Positions 1 through 5,172 of a stretch of 5,172 bases of DNA are shown in pieces. Within the stretch, counting starts at the first letter, position 1, and every line of letters begins with the position of its first letter. The notes beneath the pieces were generated by a model. The model made no database searches. It saw only the letters and a list, made by a program, of their open reading frames with translations, and had not been told where the DNA came from. The position numbers and the translations under genes are program-made. This DNA comes from Acidimicrobiia bacterium (GTDB lineage Bacteria > Actinomycetota > Acidimicrobiia > Spongiisociales > UBA5794): NCBI GenBank assembly GCA_030598905.1, contig JAUVPA010000134.1, positions 1 to 5,172 on the forward strand, in the 5' to 3' direction.

Positions 1-1
1 A

Positions 2-844
2 GCTTCCGACGCCGGCCTCAAAGTCGTCGACCCGGCCACAGCGGCCGACTGGGCAGATGTCATCATGATGCTGGTCCCCGATCAGGTGCAGGCATCGCTT
101 TATGACGAAGTCATCTCCACGAGACTCGTGGCGGGTGACGCCCTTTTCTTCGCCCACGGCTTCAACATCCACTACGGCTACATCTCGCCGCCTGATTCCA
201 TCGACGTCGCCATGGTCGCTCCGAAGGGCCCCGGCCACCTGGTACGGCGCCAGTACGCAGAAGGCTCCGGGGTACCCACCCTGGTTGCCGTCCATCACGA
301 CGCCACCGGCGAGGCCAAGGACCTCGCCGTTTCTTATGCCCACGGCATCGGAGGAACGCGCGCCGGGGTCATCGAAACGACCTTCCGCGACGAGACCGAG
401 ACCGATCTCTTCGGAGAGCAGGTCGTGCTCTGCGGCGGTGTCGATTCATTGACCCGAGCAGCCTTCGAGACGCTCACCGAGGCGGGCTACCCCGCCGAGA
501 TGGCCTACTTCGAGGTGCTCCACGAGCTCAAGCTCATCGTGGACCTCATGTACGAAGGCGGCATCAGCTGGATGCGTCACTCTGTATCCGACACGGCCGA
601 GTACGGCGACATCACCAGGGGCCCGCGCATCGTCGACGATCGAACAAAGGCCGAGATGCGCAAGATCCTCGACGAGATCCAATCAGGTGCGTTCGCCAGG
701 GAGTGGATGGACGAATACCGCGCCGGCGCGTCGACGCTAAACGCCGCTCGGAAAGACGTCGCCGGTCACGACATCGAACGGGTGGGACGCCGCCTTCGCG
801 AGATGATGCCTTTCCTGGCTGAAAAATACCCGGAGGACGACTGA
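2..844 (+). CDS. ilvC: Ketol-acid reductoisomerase, class I (5'-truncated by the window edge)
   Basis: Converts acetolactate (or acetohydroxybutyrate) to the dihydroxy acid, using Mg2+ and NADPH, in valine, isoleucine and leucine precursor synthesis; cytosolic. The frame is open from base 2 and gives 280 residues. Numbering from that base, the end of the Rossmann domain is visible (VIMMLVPD, residues 20-27), then HGFNIH with the catalytic His at 52, and APKGPGHLVRRQY. The acidic metal ligands sit in TDLFGEQ (Asp135, Glu139) and FEVLHE (Glu171, Glu175), and Ser196 lies in SVSDTAEYGD. These spacings match class I enzymes. By that alignment about 55 N-terminal residues, including the GxGxxG nucleotide motif and the cofactor-specificity loop, lie outside the window, so NADPH versus NADH preference cannot be judged. 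The total would be about 335 residues, normal for the short form. The stop TGA (842-844) is followed by a repeat-filled gap and then leuA, which suggests one pathway operon. The family assignment is very secure. Confidence 0.97.
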   Translation, partial: ASDAGLKVVDPATAADWADVIMMLVPDQVQASLYDEVISTRLVAGDALFFAHGFNIHYGYISPPDSIDVAMVAPKGPGHLVRRQYAEGSGVPTLVAVHHDATGEAKDLAVSYAHGIGGTRAGVIETTFRDETETDLFGEQVVLCGGVDSLTRAAFETLTEAGYPAEMAYFEVLHELKLIVDLMYEGGISWMRHSVSDTAEYGDITRGPRIVDDRTKAEMRKILDEIQSGAFAREWMDEYRAGASTLNAARKDVAGHDIERVGRRLREMMPFLAEKYPEDD

Positions 845-859
845 TGAGATCAGGCGTCC

Positions 860-927
860 TCGGTAGTCGGATATCGGTAGTCGGACATCGGACATCGCGA
901 GTCCGGCTACCGACTACCGACTACCGA
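860..927. repeat. Inverted array of 7-bp repeats able to form a long hairpin (ilvC-leuA gap)
   Basis: Six head-to-tail heptamers of the form TCGGNNN fill 860-901: TCGGTAG, TCGGATA, TCGGTAG, TCGGACA, TCGGACA and the decayed TCGCGAG. After a 5-base switch (902-906) come three exact copies of CTACCGA (907-927), the reverse complement of TCGGTAG. Bases 860-884 pair with 903-927 at 21 of 25 positions, and two further pairs (885/902, 886/901) extend the stem. Three more pairs (888-890 with 898-900) are possible above a bulged A887, leaving a 7-base loop. No T-run follows, so it is not a classical intrinsic terminator. It could be an RNA processing or attenuation element, a protein site, or a dispersed intergenic repeat; the last is most likely, by inference. 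The repeat structure is read directly from the sequence; its function is unknown. Confidence 0.85.
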
Positions 928-934
928 TCGCGGT

Positions 935-940
935 AAGGAA
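935..940 (+). promoter_or_regulatory. Ribosome-binding site of leuA
   Basis: AAGGAA lies five bases upstream of the ATG at 946 and is the only good Shine-Dalgarno match near that start, so it fixes the leuA start. It begins eight bases after the right arm of the hairpin (ends at 927), so RNA folding there could influence access to it. Confidence 0.75.
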
Positions 941-945
941 CTGAA

Positions 946-2487
946 ATGCCACCCCAAGACAAACTCATCATCTTCGATACGACGTTGCGGGACGGCGAGC
1001 AGGCACCAGGCATCGCCCTCTCCCCCGACGACAAGTTGGCCATTGCCACCCAGCTGGCCCGCCTCAGAGTCGACGTCATCGAGGCGGGTTTCGCCGCATC
1101 GTCGCCGGGGGATTTCGAATCGGTGTCCCGGATCGCCAAAGAGGTGACGGGTCCGGTCATCGCATCGCTCGCTCGGGCCATGCCCGACGACATCGACCGC
1201 TCCGCGGACGCTCTCAAGGGAGCCGACCGCAACCGGATACACGTCTTCATCTCGACATCGCCGATCCACATGGAGCAGATGATGCGGATGACACCCGAAG
1301 AGGTCCATCAGGCAGCGATCGAAGGCGTCAAGCGTGCTAAGCGCTACACCGACGACGTCGAGTTCTCGCCACAGGACGCAACCCGGTCCGACATTGACTT
1401 CGTCATCGATGTCTGTCGCGACGCCGTCAAGGCCGGAGCTACCACCATCAACATCCCCGACACGGTCGGCTACGCAACTCCCGACGAGTTCGTCGCCTTG
1501 ATGCAAAGGGTGTACGACGAAGTGCGCGACGGCAATGAGGACGTGATCATCAGCACTCACTGCCACAACGACCTCGGGCTCGCCGTCGCCAACTCGTTGT
1601 CGGCGATCCGTGCCGGTGCTCGCCAGATCGAGGGTGCGATCAACGGCATCGGCGAGAGGGCGGGCAATACGTCGACCGAAGAGATCATCATGGCGATCAG
1701 GACGCGCCAGGATCAGTTCGAGGTCGAGATTGGGGCGGATACAACCCAGATCTTCGACACATCCCGTCTCGTTTCTCGCCTCACCGGCTATCCGATCCAG
1801 TTCAACAAGGCGGTCGTTGGCCGCAACGCGTTTGCCCACGAGTCGGGTATCCACCAGCACGGGGTGCTCCGCAACAGGGAGACCTACGAGATCATGGATC
1901 CCGACGCGGTCGGCCATCAGAGCATGATCGTCCTCGGCAAACACTCGGGTCGTGCCGCTTTCGCCAATGCCATCGAGAAGATGGGCATAACCCTCGAGGA
2001 CGTCGACTTCCAACGCGCGTTCGTTCGATTCAAGGAACTGGCCGATCGCAAAGGCGAGATCAGCGAAGAGGGCTTGCGGGCGATCGTCAGCGAGGAGACC
2101 GGCGTGTCGGCGACGGAGCTGGAGTTCGTCGGCATCCACGTTGAAGGCGGGACCGACGAGGATCCCGTGGCGACCATTCGTGTGAAGCGTGAGGACGCGA
2201 TCGAGGAGTACTCGGCGAGCGGCGACGGGATGGTGAATGCTGCCTTTGTCGCCTTCAGAGATGCTTTCGACCTCGCAGCGACGCTCGTCGACTATCGGGT
2301 GAGCCCGCTCACGTCGGGCGCCGATGCGATGGCAGAGGTCAACGTGATCGTTCAAGTCGGTCCGACGACCTTCTCTGGGCGAGGCGTCTCGACCGATGTC
2401 GTCGAGGGCTCCGCTCGTGCCTTCATTGCCGCACTCAACAAGGCCGCCATCGACCGTGGTGCGGTCGTCGGAGATGACGGCACCTGA
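946..2487 (+). CDS. leuA: 2-isopropylmalate synthase (short form, with C-terminal regulatory domain)
   Basis: Condenses acetyl-CoA with 2-ketoisovalerate, the first committed step of leucine synthesis, in the cytosol. The product has 513 residues, usual for the bacterial short form. The N-terminal TIM-barrel carries FDTTLRDGEQAPG at residues 10-22, with the catalytic Arg15 and metal ligand Asp16. The metal-binding HCHND follows (His205, His207), then NGIGERAGN ending in Asn241. HESGIHQHG (298-306) marks the linker subdomain with a conserved His. From about residue 390 the LeuA dimerisation/allosteric domain is recognisable by FSGRGVSTDVVEGSARAFIAALNK-type sequence (476-499), where leucine feedback inhibition normally acts. 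The start is ATG 946 with a good ribosome-binding site. The stop overlaps the leuB start by one base (TGATG), so the two are probably translationally coupled. Citramalate and homocitrate synthases share the fold; the leuB and ilvC neighbours and the C-terminal domain favour leuA. Confidence 0.95.
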   Translation: MPPQDKLIIFDTTLRDGEQAPGIALSPDDKLAIATQLARLRVDVIEAGFAASSPGDFESVSRIAKEVTGPVIASLARAMPDDIDRSADALKGADRNRIHVFISTSPIHMEQMMRMTPEEVHQAAIEGVKRAKRYTDDVEFSPQDATRSDIDFVIDVCRDAVKAGATTINIPDTVGYATPDEFVALMQRVYDEVRDGNEDVIISTHCHNDLGLAVANSLSAIRAGARQIEGAINGIGERAGNTSTEEIIMAIRTRQDQFEVEIGADTTQIFDTSRLVSRLTGYPIQFNKAVVGRNAFAHESGIHQHGVLRNRETYEIMDPDAVGHQSMIVLGKHSGRAAFANAIEKMGITLEDVDFQRAFVRFKELADRKGEISEEGLRAIVSEETGVSATELEFVGIHVEGGTDEDPVATIRVKREDAIEEYSASGDGMVNAAFVAFRDAFDLAATLVDYRVSPLTSGADAMAEVNVIVQVGPTTFSGRGVSTDVVEGSARAFIAALNKAAIDRGAVVGDDGT

Positions 2488-3554
2488 TGGAAGCAACGTT
2501 CGCCGTCCTCCCCGGCGACGGGATCGGGGCCGAGGTCACGCGGCAAGCGCGCGACGTAGTCGAAGCGATCGCCGACACCTACGGCCACTCATTCACCTTC
2601 ACCGAGCACGACGTAGGCGGGGAGGCTATGCGGCGTGGGCTGGGCCCGCTGCCCGAGGAAACACTGGAGGCGTGCCGCGCAGCCGACGCCATCTTTCTCG
2701 GCGCCGTGGGCCATCCCGACTTCGACGACCCTACGGCGACCGAGCGGCCTGAGCAGGCATTGCTCGGGCTGCGGAGCGCGCTTGGGTTGTTCGCGAACCT
2801 CCGCCCAGTCCGAGTGCTTCCTGAGTTGGTCGACAGCGGCCCGCTCAAGGCCGATCTCGTCACAGGAACCGACATCCTTTTCGTGCGAGAGCTGACAGGG
2901 GGCATCTACTTCGGCGACTCGGGCACGAGCGAAGACGGGGACTCCGCCTACAGCGTGATGGGCTATACCCGAGGTGAGGTGGAGCGCATCGTGCGACTCG
3001 CTGCGGATGCGGCGACGAACCGCAGGGGAAGGTTGACCTCGGTCGATAAGGCCAATGTCTTGGAGGTATCGCGATTGTGGCGCCGAGTCGCCGGTGAGGT
3101 CGTCGCCGACTATCCCGGACTGGAATACGAGGTTCTCTTGATCGACGCGATGACGATGCACCTCCTCTCGCGACCGAGGGACTTCGATGTTGTTGTCACC
3201 GCGAACCTCTTCGGCGACATCGTGACCGATGAAGCGTCGATGCTGGCCGGTTCGATGGGCCTCTTGCCCTCTGCTTCGCTCGGCGCAGACGGCCCGGGGT
3301 TATATGAACCCGTCCACGGGTCGGCCCCCGACATCGCAGGGCAGGACCTCGCCAACCCGCTTGCGGCCATCCTGTCTGCGGCGATGGCGCTGCGCCATTC
3401 GCTCGACCTCGAACAGGAGGCAGCGGCCGTGGAAACTGCCGTCGACGAGGTTCTGGCTGCCGGCATGCGCACAGTCGACATCGCCGAAGGGGCAACACAC
3501 GTGGGCACTGTCGAGATGGGTGCAGCCGTCGTCGAGGCCGTCTCCAGTAGCTGA
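2487..3554 (+). CDS. leuB: 3-isopropylmalate dehydrogenase
   Basis: NAD-dependent oxidative decarboxylation of 3-isopropylmalate to 2-ketoisocaproate, the step before the final transamination to leucine; cytosolic. The product is 355 residues, normal for the family. Visible motifs are LPGDGIG (8-14), LLGLR (92-96; the Leu pair is typical of isopropylmalate recognition and Arg96 binds substrate), Arg106, and VRELTGGIYFG with Arg134 and Tyr141. Also present are Lys188 in VDKAN, Asp220, and the metal-binding Asp244 and Asp248 in LFGDIVTDEAS. The NAD-site signature EPVHGSAPDIAG carries His277 and Asp282, the Asp that selects NAD over NADP. All catalytic positions are intact. The ATG shares its A with the leuA stop; the nearest GGAG (2470-2473) is 13 bases away, so initiation probably depends on coupling to leuA. 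leuC and leuD are not adjacent. Tartrate or homoisocitrate dehydrogenases are related alternatives, but the Leu-rich specificity helix and the context argue for LeuB. Confidence 0.95.
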   Translation: MEATFAVLPGDGIGAEVTRQARDVVEAIADTYGHSFTFTEHDVGGEAMRRGLGPLPEETLEACRAADAIFLGAVGHPDFDDPTATERPEQALLGLRSALGLFANLRPVRVLPELVDSGPLKADLVTGTDILFVRELTGGIYFGDSGTSEDGDSAYSVMGYTRGEVERIVRLAADAATNRRGRLTSVDKANVLEVSRLWRRVAGEVVADYPGLEYEVLLIDAMTMHLLSRPRDFDVVVTANLFGDIVTDEASMLAGSMGLLPSASLGADGPGLYEPVHGSAPDIAGQDLANPLAAILSAAMALRHSLDLEQEAAAVETAVDEVLAAGMRTVDIAEGATHVGTVEMGAAVVEAVSSS

Positions 3555-3576
3555 GTCCGTCGGTACCTTCTCGTCC

Positions 3577-3639
3577 GTGAACCGCCTCTCCGCGTTGGCC
3601 CTCCCGCTGTTGGCCTTCTCGCTGTTCGCAGCCGCATGC
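3577..3639 (+). other. Lipoprotein signal peptide and lipobox of the M1 peptidase
   Basis: The 20-residue leader has one Arg near its N-terminus, a Leu/Ala-rich core and the sequence FAAA before Cys21 (codon TGC 3637-3639). This fits the bacterial lipobox pattern, so cleavage by signal peptidase II and lipid anchoring at Cys21 are expected. The disordered Thr-rich segment that follows (about 3640-3774) would space the enzyme away from the membrane. Confidence 0.85.
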
Positions 3640-5109
3640 AGCCCGGCGCCGGATGCAGGCACGTCGACACCGCCGGCAACGGCCGACACCTCGACCACGG
3701 GCCCTCAGACCACAACAGACGCGACGGCCACAGAGGCCGCGACCACAGTCCCAACGACGACGTCGGCGACAAACCCCGTCGTCGTCCGCGCCGGCGAAGC
3801 GGGTATCGGCGACCCCTACTTCCCGCACCTCGGGAACGGGGGATACGACGTCACCCACTATGACCTCGACCTGGGATGGGACCCTGAGACGCGGACGCTG
3901 AGCGCGGTAGCCTTGATCGAAGCCGTGGCAACCGAAGATCTCGACACCTTCAACCTCGATTTCAGTTCGATGACGGTCGACGACGTCGCAGTCCGAGGCA
4001 CCACGGCCGGGTTCGAACACGACCAGCCCGAGCTCGTGATCACACCGGAGGTGCCCCTGGCAGCCGGCGAACCTTTTACCGTCCGCGTCGGCTACCACGG
4101 CGTGCCATCTCCGCACGTCGGAGACGCGGTGCCCTTTGGCATCGGATGGACCCGGGGGCCCAGAGGCGAGGAGTATGTCGTCGCCGAGCCGGATGGAGCC
4201 CACACGTGGTTCCCCTCCAACGACCATCCCATCGACAAGGCGACGTTTGACATCTCGATCACGGTGCCAGAGGGGTTTATCGCCGCGGCCAACGGAGCAC
4301 TGCAGGGCACCGAGCCGGCTCATGATGGTTCGGGCGGCATCACCTGGCACTGGCACATGGGCCAGCCCATGGCGACATATCTCGCCACCGTCATCATCGC
4401 AGAGGATTGGGAGCTGGTCGATCCTCCGGACACCACGGAAGTCGACATACGGCACGTCCTGCCGGCGGACCTCGCAGCCGACCCGCCGGAACCGCTGGAG
4501 ACCACGGATGACATGATCACCTTCTTCTCCGATGTCTTCGGCCCGTATCCGTTCGATGAATACGGCATTGCGGTCGTCCAAGGGTTCGGTGCGGCTCTCG
4601 AGAACCAGTCCCTGTCGTTGTTCGACCGGGCCTATGTGGAAGCCCCCTTCTTCGAAATCGTTCTCGCACACGAGCTGGCCCACCAGTGGTTCGGCAACTC
4701 CGTCACACCCGCCCGTTGGAAGGACGTCTGGCTCAACGAGGGTTTCGCCACATTCGCTGAGTTTCTTTGGATCGAGCATCGGTTCGGTGCGGACGCGTAT
4801 GACAACGTCGTGCAACAGCGTCGAGCAGAGATCGCCGGCGCCCAGTTGACGCCACCGGGAGCGCCACCGCCGGGCGACTTGTTCGGTGCCTCCGTCTACA
4901 TCTGGGGGGGTCTTGCCCTCGACGCGCTACGCGCCGAAATTGGAGACGACGCGTTCTTCGAAACGTTGCGCGGGTACGCAGCCGATTTCGCATATGGCAA
5001 TGCGACGACCGAAGATTTCATCGCCGCCGCCGAACGGACGAGCGGCGTCGATCTCGAAGAGTTCTTCGAGGCGTGGTTGTATGGGTCAACGCTGCCGGTA
5101 GAAGGTTGA
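3577..5109 (+). CDS. M1-family zinc metallopeptidase, predicted lipoprotein
   Basis: Predicted extracytoplasmic, membrane-anchored aminopeptidase of 510 residues. The start is GTG 3577: it gives Asn-Arg followed by a hydrophobic stretch and a lipobox FAAAC with Cys21, an excellent lipoprotein signal. No start closer to leuB exists in frame, although the ribosome-binding site is weak. Residues 22-66 are a Thr/Pro/Ala-rich stalk. Residues about 88-290 form the M1 N-terminal beta domain, including WFPSNDHPIDKATF (211-224) and VPEGF. The catalytic domain has PYPFDEYG (323-330), AALEN (339-343) in place of the usual GAMEN with Glu342 kept, and HELAH (365-369). The third zinc ligand Glu388 lies in NEGFA, exactly 18 residues after the second His, and the probable catalytic Tyr441 is followed by a GG-x-x-L-x-x-LR helix. 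The protein ends soon after, without the large helical C-terminal domain of PepN-type enzymes, as in many short bacterial lipoprotein members. It lies 22 bp after leuB and may be co-transcribed. The substrate is unknown. Confidence 0.9.
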   Translation: MNRLSALALPLLAFSLFAAACSPAPDAGTSTPPATADTSTTGPQTTTDATATEAATTVPTTTSATNPVVVRAGEAGIGDPYFPHLGNGGYDVTHYDLDLGWDPETRTLSAVALIEAVATEDLDTFNLDFSSMTVDDVAVRGTTAGFEHDQPELVITPEVPLAAGEPFTVRVGYHGVPSPHVGDAVPFGIGWTRGPRGEEYVVAEPDGAHTWFPSNDHPIDKATFDISITVPEGFIAAANGALQGTEPAHDGSGGITWHWHMGQPMATYLATVIIAEDWELVDPPDTTEVDIRHVLPADLAADPPEPLETTDDMITFFSDVFGPYPFDEYGIAVVQGFGAALENQSLSLFDRAYVEAPFFEIVLAHELAHQWFGNSVTPARWKDVWLNEGFATFAEFLWIEHRFGADAYDNVVQQRRAEIAGAQLTPPGAPPPGDLFGASVYIWGGLALDALRAEIGDDAFFETLRGYAADFAYGNATTEDFIAAAERTSGVDLEEFFEAWLYGSTLPVEG

Positions 5110-5172
5110 TGCCAGAAAGAGCTGAGGCCAAGAGAGCTGAGGCCAAGAGAGCTGAAGCCAAGAGAGCTGAAG
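5109..5172 (+). CDS. Possible start of an ORF with Ala-Lys-Arg-Ala-Glu repeats (3' end outside window)
   Basis: An ATG overlaps the peptidase stop codon (TGATG), the same arrangement as leuA-leuB. The frame stays open to the window edge for 21 codons: Met-Pro-Glu-Arg-Ala-Glu, then three copies of Ala-Lys-Arg-Ala-Glu. If translated, it is a highly charged, helix-prone N-terminus. AGAAGG at 5100-5105 is only three bases from the ATG, too close for a good ribosome-binding site, so translation would rely on coupling. Arg is always AGA here, which is uncommon in the upstream genes. This and the purine-rich bias suggest that the stretch may instead be a non-coding tandem repeat. No function can be assigned from what is visible. 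Confidence 0.25.
   Translation, partial: MPERAEAKRAEAKRAEAKRAE
5118..5172. repeat. 15-bp tandem repeat at the right window edge
   Basis: The unit AGAGCTGAGGCCAAG occurs at 5118-5132 and 5133-5147 (identical), at 5148-5162 with one G-to-A change, and as a 10-base partial copy at 5163-5172 carrying the same change. It continues past the window. A decayed copy may precede it (5112-5117). Because 15 is a multiple of three, the repeat stays in frame wherever it is read. The A/G-rich composition contrasts with the surrounding genes. Copy number may vary between strains. Confidence 0.9.

Noticed and set aside
860..927. Intrinsic (Rho-independent) terminator for ilvC
   Set aside because: The stem is strong but is not followed by a T-rich run, and leuA of the same pathway follows directly with its own ribosome-binding site.
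860..927. CRISPR array or attachment site
   Set aside because: The units are contiguous 7-mers without spacers, and no integrase, tRNA or cas gene is nearby.
844..945. Leucine-responsive leader peptide or T-box upstream of leuA
   Set aside because: There is no run of Leu codons, no T-box motif and no terminator/antiterminator pair; the only structure is the heptamer hairpin.
907..2496. A 529-codon open frame on the minus strand opposite leuA
   Set aside because: It lies antisense to a gene with all family motifs, its translation is an Asp/Arg/Val-rich composition typical of the complement of high-GC codons, and no domain is recognisable.
3229..3576. N-terminal extension of the peptidase frame upstream into leuB
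   Set aside because: The frame is open there, but it would overlap leuB by over 300 bases and bury the lipoprotein signal inside the protein. GTG 3577 places the signal peptide at the N-terminus.
3196..4815. A 539-codon open frame on the minus strand opposite leuB's end and the peptidase
   Set aside because: It is a shadow of real + strand genes in GC-rich DNA; its N-terminal part shows no family and its later part is Arg/Cys-rich low-complexity sequence.

Overview
The window is high-GC and almost fully coding on the + strand. It carries a branched-chain amino acid (leucine/valine/isoleucine) biosynthesis cluster followed by a secreted peptidase gene. GC-rich codon use, a lipoprotein-type M1 peptidase with a Thr/Pro/Ala-rich stalk, and a GTG start suggest an actinomycetote, perhaps a deep-branching group such as Acidimicrobiia; this is inference. 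The LeuB is not the mycobacterial subtype and the LeuA is the short ~510-residue form, so a Chloroflexota-like or other high-GC lineage cannot be excluded.

Layout. Positions 2-844 hold the 3' five-sixths of ilvC (class I ketol-acid reductoisomerase), cut by the left window edge. A 101-bp intergenic gap (845-945) holds a striking array of degenerate 7-bp repeats (TCGGTAG and its reverse complement CTACCGA). The array changes orientation in the middle and so can fold into a long hairpin just upstream of a good leuA ribosome-binding site. leuA (946-2487) and leuB (2487-3554) overlap by one base (TGATG). After 22 bp comes a GTG-started gene for an M1-family zinc aminopeptidase-like lipoprotein (3577-5109). 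The last 64 bases are a 15-bp tandem repeat. It is open in frame from an ATG overlapping the peptidase stop (again TGATG) and would encode a repeated Ala-Lys-Arg-Ala-Glu pentapeptide, but it runs off the window.

How the genes work together. IlvC makes the dihydroxy acid precursors of valine and isoleucine. LeuA and LeuB catalyse the first and third committed steps of leucine synthesis from 2-ketoisovalerate. The isomerase genes leuC and leuD, needed between LeuA and LeuB, are not in the window. The peptidase is predicted to be anchored outside the cytoplasmic membrane and has no obvious biosynthetic role; it may only share transcription.

The metabolic genes look ordinary and intact in their visible parts. 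The parts deserving a second look are the two short repeat arrays (860-927 and 5118-5172). No RNA gene, CRISPR array, insertion sequence or convincing new multi-gene system is visible.
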